Positions 34,720 through 44,066 of a stretch of 64,000 bases of DNA are shown here, piece after piece. Every line of letters begins with the position of its first letter. Position 1 is the first letter of the stretch. The stretch is from Lachnospiraceae bacterium. Lineage in GTDB: Bacteria > Bacillota > Clostridia > Lachnospirales > Lachnospiraceae. The position numbers were made by a program, and so were the translations under genes. The stretch covers positions 1 to 64,000 of the forward strand of contig VSND01000016.1 of the NCBI GenBank assembly GCA_009774145.1. The letters are read 5' to 3'. The notes beneath the pieces were generated by a model. It made no database searches, was not told where the DNA came from, and worked only from the letters and a program-made list of their open reading frames with translations.

Positions 34720-37482
34720 CTACTCCTCTTCCATGTCCCTGCGGCCCAGCCGCACCTCGTTCAGCTTTTCCGCCAGTTCCTCCGGCAGATAGTCAAACAG
34801 ATAGTTTTTACTTCCGGGAAACTGTTCCACATATTCTTCCCGGATCTCCCGGCTGATCCGTTCCATCTCTTCTCTGAGCTCCCGCGCCGACATCATGATG
34901 CAGCCCTGTCCGCGGATGATGATCTGCTCCAGTCCATCGGAGGTCGCCACCGTCACCTGATATTTCCGCCCGATCTCATGAACCGTCCGTTCGATGTACT
35001 GGTCTGCAGTCTCCGCTTCCTTCGTGTACACCACATGGATATTATGATATCGGGTCACCTCTTCTGCATGTCCCTCCAGCCGGTAGGCATCAAAGACCAG
35101 AATCAGTCTGCACTTTTGGAATCCCTGATAATTGCACAGGATATCCATAAGCCGGTCTCTGGCGCTGCCCAGGCTGACCTTCGCAAGTTCCCGGAGCTCT
35201 TCCCATGCAAATATGATATTATAACCGTCCACCAGCAGATACTCCGGCAGTTTCTCCCTCGGTCGGGACGGGCGGGGCTTTCCTGCCGTCTCTTTTGCCT
35301 TCGTCTCTGTGAATACGTTCCTTCGGCCGCTGTCTCCGCCCGTCCGGCGCTTCGGTATGCCATAGGTCCGGGCAAAGATTTCCTCCAGTTCTTTTTCTTC
35401 CTCCGCCGTACCGGGCAGATCACTGCTTCTTCCTGAAGCTGTTTTCTGTCTTCCCGGCATCTTTTGTCCGGAAAGCCCGGCAGGATCAGAACATATGTTC
35501 TTCATATGGCTTTCCAGATGCATATGCTCCGGCACCTCGTACCATGGGACGATCATCCCTGCCCCATGGCAGCAGAACACGGAATCCGCCGGATTGGCAG
35601 GATCTAGTTCCGGATCATAGGTGCATCCGGCCAGTACCTCCTCCGGTTCCTGACAGGGACCATAGCCCTTCAGGCTGCAGAAAAGGCGTCCCCTTCCCTT
35701 TGTATAGGCCGTCACCTCCTGCTGGTAATTCCGCATGGCGGCCACCGGCGCAGTCCCGGAAATTACCGACATCTCCCCTTCCGGCTCAGGCGGCCCAAAG
35801 GAACCGTGCATCCGCTCCACATCCGTCATGGCACGTCCGACCAGTTCCGGAGGAATCTCCAGACGAAACTCATACCAGGGCTCCAGAAGCACGCTCTTTG
35901 CCTGCATAAGTCCCTGACGGACTGCCCGGTAAGTTGCCTGCCGGAAATCGCCGCCCTCTGTATGCTTCAGATGAGCCTTTCCTGACACCAGCGTGATTTT
36001 CATGTCTGTGATCTCCGCTCCGGTCAGTACTCCCCTGTGGCGCTTTTCCTCCAGATGGGTCAGGACCAGACGCTGCCAGTTCCGGCTCAGAATATCCTCG
36101 CTGCAGGCGGATGCATACTGCAGCCCGCTCCCCGGTTCCCCCGGCTCCATCAGAAGATGAACCTCCGCATAATGGCGCAGAGGCTCAAAATGACCCACAC
36201 CCTCCACCGTATCGGCAATGGTTTCCTTATATACGATCTTCCCTTCTCCGAAATCCACAGACACGCCGAACCGCTCCCGGATCAGGGCTTTCAGAATCTC
36301 AGTCTGGACTTCCCCCATAAACTGTGCCTGGATCTCCTGCAGCTGCTCGTCCCAGCGGATATGAAGCTGAGGCTCTTCCTCCTCCAGCATCTGCAGGTTT
36401 TTGACCATCTGCCGCGGATCACACCCTTCGGGAAGCCGGATCTCATAGTTCAGCACCGGCTCCAGAACCGGTATGGAAAAGGCACGCTCTGCTCCCAGCC
36501 CTTCTCCCGGCCGGGTCTTTGTAAGTCCGGTAACCGCACAGACCGTCCCCGCTTCTGCTTCCACTGCCGTCTCATATCTGGCTCCGGAATACAGCCGGAT
36601 CTGATTCACTTTCTCTTCCCAGCCGTCCTCCCCTTCTCCTCCTGACAGCAGAGCCTTAACCTGAAGCGTCCCGCCGGTCACTTTCAGCCAGGTCAGACGC
36701 TGCCCCTGTCCATCCCTGCTGATCTTATAGACCCGCGCCCCGAACGCCTCTTTGTAGTCCGGACAGCGCATATAGTCCTCCATCCCCTGCAGGAAATCAT
36801 CCAGACCGGAGCCTGTCCCGTCCGCATCCTTCAGAGCGGAGCCAAAATAGCAGGGAAATACCTTCCGCTCCCGGATCAGGCCGCAGATCTGCTCCTTCTC
36901 CAACGTTCCGGTCTCCAGATACTGTTCCATTACCTCTTCTTCGCACACGGCTATATTTTCCATAAAACATACCGACGACCGGTCTGTATGAAAATTCACA
37001 CACCGGTCGTCAAGCTGCTGCTTCAGTTCTTCCATCAGGCGCTCCTGATCCGTTCCCGCCTGATCCATCTTGTTGACAAAGACAAAGACCGGAATCCCAT
37101 ACCGCTTCAGAAGCTTCCACAGCGTCCTTGTATGCCCCTGCACCCCATCCGCTCCGCTGACCATCAGCACCGCATAGTCCAGGATCTGCAGCGTCCGCTC
37201 CATCTCCGCCGAAAAATCCACATGTCCCGGCGTATCCAGAAGCGTAAACTGCTTTTCTCCCAGTATAAACATGGCCTGCTTGGAGAAGATCGTGATTCCT
37301 CTGGCGCGCTCCAGCTCATGATTGTCCAGAAAGGTATCCTGATTGTCTACCCGGCCCGCCTGCCGGATCGCGCCGCCTGCATATAAAAGCCGCTCCGATA
37401 AAGTTGTCTTGCCTGCGTCCACATGGGCCAGAAGACCTGCACATATCCGTTTTTTCGCCCTTCCAGGCTCCTGTCTGCCCAT
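34720..37482 (-). CDS. TetM-like ribosomal-protection GTPase fused to C-terminal NYN (Rae1/YacP-like) RNase domain
   Basis: A 920-residue protein. Residues 1 to about 640 are an EF-G/TetM-type translation GTPase: G1 AHVDAGKT (19-26), G2 RGITI (61-65), G3 DTPGH (83-87), G4 NKMD (137-140), and downstream EF-G domains with the domain IV-like PWYEFRLEIPPELVGRAMTDV. A variable, polar linker (about 650-745) follows. Residues 747-920 are an NYN domain like YacP/Rae1, with conserved acids at D752 (VDGYN), D798 (FDAY), D827 (ADQYIE) and D849 (TSDG). Rae1 cleaves mRNA in the ribosomal A site, so GTPase and nuclease would act at the same place. AGAGGGAGGCGTTTTC precedes the ATG. It is operonic with the YkgJ protein. 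Confidence 0.88.
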   Translation of the reverse strand: MGRQEPGRAKKRICAGLLAHVDAGKTTLSERLLYAGGAIRQAGRVDNQDTFLDNHELERARGITIFSKQAMFILGEKQFTLLDTPGHVDFSAEMERTLQILDYAVLMVSGADGVQGHTRTLWKLLKRYGIPVFVFVNKMDQAGTDQERLMEELKQQLDDRCVNFHTDRSSVCFMENIAVCEEEVMEQYLETGTLEKEQICGLIRERKVFPCYFGSALKDADGTGSGLDDFLQGMEDYMRCPDYKEAFGARVYKISRDGQGQRLTWLKVTGGTLQVKALLSGGEGEDGWEEKVNQIRLYSGARYETAVEAEAGTVCAVTGLTKTRPGEGLGAERAFSIPVLEPVLNYEIRLPEGCDPRQMVKNLQMLEEEEPQLHIRWDEQLQEIQAQFMGEVQTEILKALIRERFGVSVDFGEGKIVYKETIADTVEGVGHFEPLRHYAEVHLLMEPGEPGSGLQYASACSEDILSRNWQRLVLTHLEEKRHRGVLTGAEITDMKITLVSGKAHLKHTEGGDFRQATYRAVRQGLMQAKSVLLEPWYEFRLEIPPELVGRAMTDVERMHGSFGPPEPEGEMSVISGTAPVAAMRNYQQEVTAYTKGRGRLFCSLKGYGPCQEPEEVLAGCTYDPELDPANPADSVFCCHGAGMIVPWYEVPEHMHLESHMKNICSDPAGLSGQKMPGRQKTASGRSSDLPGTAEEEKELEEIFARTYGIPKRRTGGDSGRRNVFTETKAKETAGKPRPSRPREKLPEYLLVDGYNIIFAWEELRELAKVSLGSARDRLMDILCNYQGFQKCRLILVFDAYRLEGHAEEVTRYHNIHVVYTKEAETADQYIERTVHEIGRKYQVTVATSDGLEQIIIRGQGCIMMSARELREEMERISREIREEYVEQFPGSKNYLFDYLPEELAEKLNEVRLGRRDMEEE

Positions 37483-37533
37483 GAAAACGCCTCCCTCTAT
37501 GATTGCATGTTTTGTATCTTCCCCGCATCCGGC

Positions 37534-40119
37534 CTATCTCAGATATTTTTTTAATTTATGGACGACATCCTGTACATCAATCGGTTTTGCCAGATGATCG
37601 TTCATGCCGCACTCCAGACACTTTTGAATATCTTCCGAAAAAGCATCTGCAGTCATGGCAATAACCGGAAGATCCGCATCCGCACGTTCCAGCCTGCGGA
37701 TCACCCTGGTAGCTTCATAACCGTCCATCTCCGGCATCCGCACGTCCATAAGAACCGCATCATAATATCCAACAGGGGACTCTTCAAATTTTGCAGTACA
37801 GATCTTCCCGTTTTCCGCCCAGTCCAGTTCCATCTCCAGGTTGGAAAGCAGCTCTCTTGCAACTTCCCAGTTAAGCTCGTTATCCTCTGCCAGCAGAATA
37901 TGTTTCCCTCTGAGCTCCGTATCCGTCTTCTCTTCAGCTGCCTCAGTTTCTGCACCGGAAGCATGCGTATATGCTTTCAGCGCATCAAACAGTGTTGACC
38001 GGAACAAAGGTTTGGAGACAAATCCGGATATCCCGGCTTCTTCCGCTTCCTTTTCCATCCCACTCCAGTCACAGGCACAGAGCAGCAGAACCGGACTGTT
38101 TTCTCCATATTTCAGACGGATTTCCTGCGCAGCCTCAATCCCGTTCATGCCCGGTAATTTCAGACTCAGAAGAATGATCTGATAACTGTCGTTACGCTGA
38201 CAGCGTTCGGCTGCCGCTTCCATTGCACGTTCTGCACTCAGACACCATTCCGAATGAACACCCATGGATTCCAGGGAAGCAGCCACATTGATGCACAACC
38301 GTTCATCCTCATCAACGACCAGCATGTTCCAGCCAGGAAGCTTCCTGTCCGTATCCGGTTCTTTTGCCTTCGCCAAATCAAGTACCACATGGAATTCAGT
38401 CCCTTTGCCCTGCTTGCTCCGGACCGAAATGGTACCGCCCATAGCGTCAACAATATATTTGCTGATTGACATGCCAAGCCCGGAGCCTTCCGTTTTCTGC
38501 ACACGGACATTGTCTTCTCTGCTGAAAGAATCAAATATTTTTTTCTGGTATTCCTCTGACATTCCGATTCCCGTATCCTTCACCACGAAATGGGTACGGA
38601 CGCAGGAAATATCCTCCGGCAATGCTTCCTGATACAGAGAAATCCGGACAGAACCGTTATCCGGCGTAAATTTTACTGCATTCCCCAGCAGATTGATCAG
38701 CACCTGATTCAGCCGCACACTGTCACAGCACACATCTTCCGCAAGAATTTCATAGGCAACTGCATAAAACTGCTGATTCTTTGCCCTCGCCTGTGGCTGT
38801 ACAATATTTGCGATGCTGTCCATGATCTCCCTTAACGACACCGGCATGACATTCAGCGTCATTTTACCGCTTTCAATCTTGGACATATCCAGTACATCAT
38901 TGATCAGGCCCAGCAGGTGCTTACTGGATAATGCGATTTTATGCAGGTATTCCTGGACCTGTTCCTGATTATGCGAACCATCCATGGCAATGGATGTCAT
39001 ACCGATGATGGCATTCATGGGAGTTCGTATATCATGACTCATGCTGGACAGAAATTCCTGTTTGGCTGCATTGGCCTGTTCTGCTTCTTTCCGTGCCTTT
39101 TCAGCCGCTTTGCGCGCCGCATCCATTTCAGTATTCATATGCTTCAGTTCGGATACCTGTTTTTTGAATATTTTCAAATACTGTAAGAAAATATAAAGGA
39201 GCATAACAATGACTGCAAAGGAAGCAACATAAACAACGGTAAGCCAGTGGCTTCCCATACCGGAAATTGCGTGATCCAGCCCGTCAAAGGGAAAAATAGT
39301 CACCAGATACCATTCACAATAGGGAAGGCTGGTGCAATACAGATGCCGGCGCGATTCGCCGCTTTCCAGAATCACCGAATAATCTTCTGCCGCATTCATT
39401 GCCGCCGTCATCTGACTGATAAAATAATCCGCTTCCTCGTCCTGACCGTCGAAAATCCGATAAAGCCGGTCAAAATAATTTTCATTCTTGCTGATTTTGT
39501 CCCGAACAACATAGCTGCCGTCTTTGCGTATCACATAAGAATAAACCAGCGAACTGTCAGAATCAAGAAACAGAACCTCTCCCATATACTGGGAAGAAAG
39601 TCCCGCAACAACAGCAATGCTGGTAGTTCCGTCAGACATGGGATATTCACAGGGAACGCCAAACAAGATGACATCGTTCCCGCTGCTGTCCACAGCAGAC
39701 GACACTTTGCGTTCCCCGTTTTTCAGACTTTTCAGAAATGGCTCGGGATGATTCGATTCCACGGGATCTCCGTAAATCATCTCGACTTTGCCGTCAGCTG
39801 AATACAGGGCAACACACATAAACTGTCTTGCCCTTGCACCGTATTCTATCTCTTCTCTTGAACCATATCCGGAATTCTCTTCATCTGCTGCAATATGTGC
39901 TATGGATTCCACCATCGTCAGACGAAGTTCAATAATGGTTTCAAAATGCAGCGCCACCTGCTCATTCATTCCGGCCATATAAGCAGTCCCTATATTCTCA
40001 ATTGTATTTTCACTCATTTTGTGGATGGATATTCCCAAAAACAGAAACACGAGAATATTCAGACAAATAATCACAGCAATGCTGATTTTTAAAGAACGCG
40101 GCAAAGCCATGCTTTTCAT
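37534..40119 (-). CDS. Hybrid histidine kinase with extracellular sensor and two receivers (first degenerate)
   Basis: A protein of about 861 residues. A membrane segment (about 10-30) and another near 290-315 bracket a Cache-like extracellular domain. Then come a coiled coil, HisKA with FLSSMSHDIRTPMNAIIGM, and HATPase with DTGIGMSEEYQKK and GSGLGMSISKYIV. The first receiver (about 620-735) has lost its phospho-acceptor: the strand reads QIILLSLKLPG with Ser where Asp is expected. The second receiver (about 745-860) is intact (LMDVRMPEMDG). There is no HPt or DNA-binding domain, so phosphate must pass to a partner. The start at 40119 follows AGAAAGGAAAAATAGA. A short gap separates it from another hybrid kinase upstream in the same direction. 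Confidence 0.85.
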   Translation of the reverse strand: MKSMALPRSLKISIAVIICLNILVFLFLGISIHKMSENTIENIGTAYMAGMNEQVALHFETIIELRLTMVESIAHIAADEENSGYGSREEIEYGARARQFMCVALYSADGKVEMIYGDPVESNHPEPFLKSLKNGERKVSSAVDSSGNDVILFGVPCEYPMSDGTTSIAVVAGLSSQYMGEVLFLDSDSSLVYSYVIRKDGSYVVRDKISKNENYFDRLYRIFDGQDEEADYFISQMTAAMNAAEDYSVILESGESRRHLYCTSLPYCEWYLVTIFPFDGLDHAISGMGSHWLTVVYVASFAVIVMLLYIFLQYLKIFKKQVSELKHMNTEMDAARKAAEKARKEAEQANAAKQEFLSSMSHDIRTPMNAIIGMTSIAMDGSHNQEQVQEYLHKIALSSKHLLGLINDVLDMSKIESGKMTLNVMPVSLREIMDSIANIVQPQARAKNQQFYAVAYEILAEDVCCDSVRLNQVLINLLGNAVKFTPDNGSVRISLYQEALPEDISCVRTHFVVKDTGIGMSEEYQKKIFDSFSREDNVRVQKTEGSGLGMSISKYIVDAMGGTISVRSKQGKGTEFHVVLDLAKAKEPDTDRKLPGWNMLVVDEDERLCINVAASLESMGVHSEWCLSAERAMEAAAERCQRNDSYQIILLSLKLPGMNGIEAAQEIRLKYGENSPVLLLCACDWSGMEKEAEEAGISGFVSKPLFRSTLFDALKAYTHASGAETEAAEEKTDTELRGKHILLAEDNELNWEVARELLSNLEMELDWAENGKICTAKFEESPVGYYDAVLMDVRMPEMDGYEATRVIRRLERADADLPVIAMTADAFSEDIQKCLECGMNDHLAKPIDVQDVVHKLKKYLR

Positions 40120-40192
40120 TCTATTTTTCCTTTCTATTATCTTCAACACATATAAATGACAGTTTTTTACTCTGCACCGCCTTTGTTCCCAG

Positions 40193-42781
40193 TCACTGCC
40201 GGCACCGGAGCCGGTTCATGAGAGCGAACATTTTCCTGATGTCCACCGGCTTCGCCAGATGTTCGTTCATTCCGGCATCTTTTGCCAGTGCAACATCCTC
40301 TTCAAATGCATTGGCGGACAGCGCTATGATGGGAACAGATTTTGCATCGCTCCGGTTCATGCCGCGAATCACATGGGCTGCTTCATATCCGCTCATCACC
40401 GGCATCATCAAATCCATCAGTATACAGTCAAATGTTCCCGGATCAGCTTCTGCAAACAGATCCACAGCTTCCTTTCCATCGTTTGCAGTCACAACCTCAG
40501 CTCCTGCTTCCCTGAGCATAAACTCCACAATTTCGCAGTTAATCTCATTGTCTTCCACCAGAAGAACACGCATTCCATCAATACTGTCCAGTTGATTCTG
40601 CTCCTCTTTTACAGGCTGCGCATGCTGTTCCCCGTCAATCTGAAGAGGCAGGGTAATCCGTACCACGCTCCCTTTGCCGACCTGGCTGTCCACCTCAATG
40701 GACCCCTTCATCTGATCCACCATTTTCTTCACAATGGACATACCAAGCCCGACGCCCTGGTAATAAGTCCTTGCATCCTGGTGTTCCTGGGCAAACGGCT
40801 CAAAAATATGCTTTTTGAACTCTTCTCCAATGCCAATTCCGGTATCCTCGATTACAAACCGATAATCTGCAATTCCACCCCGGCAGGCACATTCCTCTGC
40901 ATGAACAGTCACAGAACCATGCGGACGATTATATTTGAGGGCATTGTCGATGACATTCATCAGGATCTGTTTCAGGTGCAGCGGATTTCCGACCAGTCTT
41001 CCATGCTGCAGACCGCGCTTCTCAAGCACCAGCTGAATCCCGTTCTCTGCAGCCTGAGGGGACAGAATTGTAATACAGTTCTCCAGTATATCATGCATGT
41101 CAAATGGTTCTTCCACTGCAGACGGTCTCCCGCTCTCCAGCCTGCTGACCTGAAGAACATCGTTCACCAGAGACAGCAGATGCTCGGTCGATACCCGGAT
41201 CTTCTCCCGGCACTCTCTCTGCCACTCCCTGTCTTCCTGATTTCTCTCCATCATAACCAGCATTCCCAGAATCCCATTGATGGGCGTACGCAGATCATGA
41301 GACATATGGGAAAGAAATTCGCTTTTTGACGAATTCGCCCGTCTGACCTTTTCCAGAAGCTCCATGATGGCCTGTTCCTGTTTCTTCCGCGTCAGCATAA
41401 TCTCTGTAATATCCTGATGATATCCATTCAGACTGACACCTGTTTTTTTGAATGTTCTGTCCGGTACACCGCCGCAGCGGACGTAAATTTTCCCAAGCTT
41501 CGGATGATTCCATGGATAAATGACCTCGGAACGCCCGTTTCCCAGTATTTCCTGTACCGCCTCCTGTACCATTTCCACATAATCCGGATCAATTCCCGCA
41601 AACCAGTGCTGATAGCATGCTTCCGGCTCGATCTCCTCCGACACTCCCAGCAGAATCCGCATGGTCCGGTCCGCATACATCCTCGGCTGACAGCCCTCTT
41701 CCAGCTCAATCGTCCAGATTCCGGTTCTGGCTCCTTCGAGAATACCCTCCAGACTCTGTCTTGCCTCCAGCTTGTATTTCTCCTCCTGCTCCACCACGGC
41801 ATTGACGTCCCTCAGGGCAAAAACCACGCAGTTATCTTCTCTGGTCTTTTCTGTGGCGGAATAGTGAATCTCCAGATATTTCAGCCCGCAGGAACTGTCC
41901 TTCACCTGATACCGGACATAAAACTTATTCTTTGTCCGAAGCTGCGCAAGTACATAATCTTTTTTCGTCACAGCGTAAAGACGCTTCTGATCCCTGGGAA
42001 CCACACACCGGGAAATATACTGCTCCATGGCCGTCTCATAACCGTCTTCAAACCGGAAGGCCCCGTCCATGCTCAGCCGTTCGTCATCCCGATAGATCTC
42101 ACACCTGCCTGTATTGAAGTCCACCTGACAAATCCCCAGATAGTCCACGCTGAGGGAATGGAGCACATAATGGCTCCTCTTCTGAAGCTCCCGGACCAGA
42201 TCCCGACGTTTCAGGGAAGATACGATGAAGTATGCCGCCGTCTGAAGGATATTTGACGCATATTCCAGCATCTTCACAGGCGGATTGTCCACTCCGTAAA
42301 AACCGATGACCGTTCCGTCGTCATAAAGAGGGATCACTACAATGGAACGGATATTCTGCTTTTTCAGATTCTGATACTGAAGCGGATCCTCCTCCCGGAT
42401 CGTTTCCAGATCCTCAATAACGATATGCCTTCCGATGTTGAAATTCCGATACCAGAGCTCACATACCTCCGGAGGAACATCCTGGAGATTTTCCTTTTCC
42501 GCTTCCACACCTTCCGCCACCCACTCATAGGTATTGTCGTCGCCGCCGGACTCGTTACGTTCAAATATGTAGGTTCGTTCTCCATTCAGCGCTTTTCCCA
42601 GGTGCTGAAGCAGCACTTCCAGCGACCGGTCCGGACTTTCCTCCCGCAGGGCAGCACGGAGCCCTTCATTGATAACGGTTTCCAGCTCCCATACATTCCG
42701 CATATTATTTTGATGCGCACGGTCTCTCTCTTTCAAAACATCCCTGTCAGTCCGTTCAAAAAGTTCCTTTGTGTATTCCAT
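40193..42781 (-). CDS. Hybrid histidine kinase with GAF and PAS sensor domains
   Basis: A soluble kinase of 862 residues with no membrane segment. An N-terminal GAF-like domain (about 40-200: LEVLLQHLGKALNGERTYIFE, IRSIVVIPLYDDGTVIGFYGVDNPP), two PAS-like regions (about 205-450), HisKA with FLSHMSHDLRTPINGILGM, HATPase with DTGIGIGEEFKKH and GVGLGMSIVKKMV, and one intact receiver (LMDLMMPVMSG) at the C terminus. It lacks HPt and DNA-binding output. The start at 42781 follows GGAGGACAGGCGT. It is transcribed from a strong promoter with a structured leader, and the second hybrid kinase follows 73 bases downstream. Confidence 0.85.
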   Translation of the reverse strand: MEYTKELFERTDRDVLKERDRAHQNNMRNVWELETVINEGLRAALREESPDRSLEVLLQHLGKALNGERTYIFERNESGGDDNTYEWVAEGVEAEKENLQDVPPEVCELWYRNFNIGRHIVIEDLETIREEDPLQYQNLKKQNIRSIVVIPLYDDGTVIGFYGVDNPPVKMLEYASNILQTAAYFIVSSLKRRDLVRELQKRSHYVLHSLSVDYLGICQVDFNTGRCEIYRDDERLSMDGAFRFEDGYETAMEQYISRCVVPRDQKRLYAVTKKDYVLAQLRTKNKFYVRYQVKDSSCGLKYLEIHYSATEKTREDNCVVFALRDVNAVVEQEEKYKLEARQSLEGILEGARTGIWTIELEEGCQPRMYADRTMRILLGVSEEIEPEACYQHWFAGIDPDYVEMVQEAVQEILGNGRSEVIYPWNHPKLGKIYVRCGGVPDRTFKKTGVSLNGYHQDITEIMLTRKKQEQAIMELLEKVRRANSSKSEFLSHMSHDLRTPINGILGMLVMMERNQEDREWQRECREKIRVSTEHLLSLVNDVLQVSRLESGRPSAVEEPFDMHDILENCITILSPQAAENGIQLVLEKRGLQHGRLVGNPLHLKQILMNVIDNALKYNRPHGSVTVHAEECACRGGIADYRFVIEDTGIGIGEEFKKHIFEPFAQEHQDARTYYQGVGLGMSIVKKMVDQMKGSIEVDSQVGKGSVVRITLPLQIDGEQHAQPVKEEQNQLDSIDGMRVLLVEDNEINCEIVEFMLREAGAEVVTANDGKEAVDLFAEADPGTFDCILMDLMMPVMSGYEAAHVIRGMNRSDAKSVPIIALSANAFEEDVALAKDAGMNEHLAKPVDIRKMFALMNRLRCRQ

Positions 42782-42967
42782 ACGCCTGTCCTCCATGTCA
42801 GCCGATTACCGGCCGTAATTACTGTACTTGCCAATTCCGGTACAAAGAAACACCTCTTAAAACCCCTGGTTCGGAATACATACCGCATTCTGCTGTCTTA
42901 CCCGCAGTTTCGCCGTAAAAACCAGCCGAGTCTGTGTCATAATACCATACGCCCCCAATCACGTCAA
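42782..42967 (-). promoter_or_regulatory. Promoter and structured 150-base leader of the hybrid-kinase genes
   Basis: TTGACG (42967-42962), a 17-base spacer and TATTAT (42944-42939) form a strong minus-strand promoter. The leader down to the ATG at 42781 is about 150 bases and can close a stem of CTGGTT (42925-42920) with AACCAG (42871-42866) around a G/C-rich loop holding ACTGCGG and ATGCGG repeats. I do not recognise a known riboswitch in it. No ORF with a ribosome site lies in this gap. Confidence 0.5.
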
Positions 42968-43034
42968 TATAAAGGACAGGGCAGTTCCGTCCTTCAGTGT
43001 ATGGTCGTCTTCTGCGATTTACCGTTTCATCCAC

Positions 43035-43982
43035 TCACTCCTGATAAAATGCTTCCAGATTCCGCCGGTACAGCTTGGCCGGCCGGTGTCCCACGCTGTC
43101 GGACATGCGCTTTGTCTCCGTCACAAGGCCGGCGATCTTCCTTCGGAAATTAGGGGTCAAAAGCAGCTTTCCCTGTATGGTCTCATAGGCTTTCTGAAGA
43201 CTTGCCAGCGTAAACAGCTCCGGCATCAGGTCAAATACAATCCTTCCCGTATCATCCGCCCTCTTCTGGAGCGCAAGATAAGCGCACAGAATCATCCGGG
43301 CATGGTCAAATGCCAGCCCTCCTGCCTCCAGAATCTCATAATCCACGGTTTCATGATAATCGTGAAAATATTTCCGTTCCCGGATCACTGCCTTTAACTT
43401 CACAGGAACCTCGCCTTCCTCCACAAGCTGAAGTTCATAAACATTCTCAACCTCTGCCGAAACTTCCTGAACCTCTTTTTTCACCTGCTTTTTCTCAAGA
43501 GAAATGCCAAACCATCCGGCTTCCCATGCATCAGACCCGCCCCGGACCCGATACCGCTCTCCATCGATCAGGGCAAGAAAGGCATGAGACAGAATCCATC
43601 CTCTCGGATCTCTGCCCGGGTCGCTGAAAATATCAAAGAGTTCCAGATAGGCCTCCCCCACTCCGGTTTCCTCCTGAAGTTCCCTTCTGGCTGTATCCTC
43701 CACACGCTCTCCCGGACGGCAGAATCCTCCCGGCAGCGCCCAGCAGCCTTTATATGGAAAAGCTCCTCTCCGGATCAGCAGAAGTTTCAGCCGTTTTTCG
43801 GGATCCTTCCGATAGTTTTCTTCCTCTGCCGCTTCTGTTCCCATAATCGAAAACACCGCCATATCCGCCGCCACAGACGGCCGGTCAAACCGGGAGATAT
43901 TATAAGATGAAAGATACTCCCGTTCTTCCTCTGTGATCACATAACCGCCCATATTCTCCGCCCCTGCCTTTCTTTTATCCAT
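43035..43982 (-). CDS. NUDIX protein with C-terminal NrtR-type winged helix
   Basis: A 315-residue protein. The NUDIX domain (about 35-180) has an intact box, GGFCRPGERVEDTARRELQEETGV by pattern (GX5EX7REXXEEXGX). The C-terminal part (about 215-315) has the helix-rich NrtR winged-helix signature LPELFTLASLQKAYETI-type and FRRKI. NrtR proteins repress NAD-metabolism genes and bind ADP-ribose; in many the NUDIX box is catalytically dead, but here it looks active. The start is either 43982 or 43952, the latter after GGCGGAGAAT. No NAD gene is adjacent, but another NUDIX gene lies upstream in the same direction. Confidence 0.8.
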   Translation of the reverse strand: MDKRKAGAENMGGYVITEEEREYLSSYNISRFDRPSVAADMAVFSIMGTEAAEEENYRKDPEKRLKLLLIRRGAFPYKGCWALPGGFCRPGERVEDTARRELQEETGVGEAYLELFDIFSDPGRDPRGWILSHAFLALIDGERYRVRGGSDAWEAGWFGISLEKKQVKKEVQEVSAEVENVYELQLVEEGEVPVKLKAVIRERKYFHDYHETVDYEILEAGGLAFDHARMILCAYLALQKRADDTGRIVFDLMPELFTLASLQKAYETIQGKLLLTPNFRRKIAGLVTETKRMSDSVGHRPAKLYRRNLEAFYQE

Positions 43983-44066
43983 ACTGATATGAATTCCATG
44001 ATAATATCTCCGGACAGAATCGTCAATCCCCGGTCCGGACGGACATTTCTTTTCATCCTTTTTCTG

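Noticed and set aside
40193..42781. Phytochrome-type chromophore site in the GAF kinase
   Set aside because: No conserved Cys in the GAF pocket position that I could recognise.
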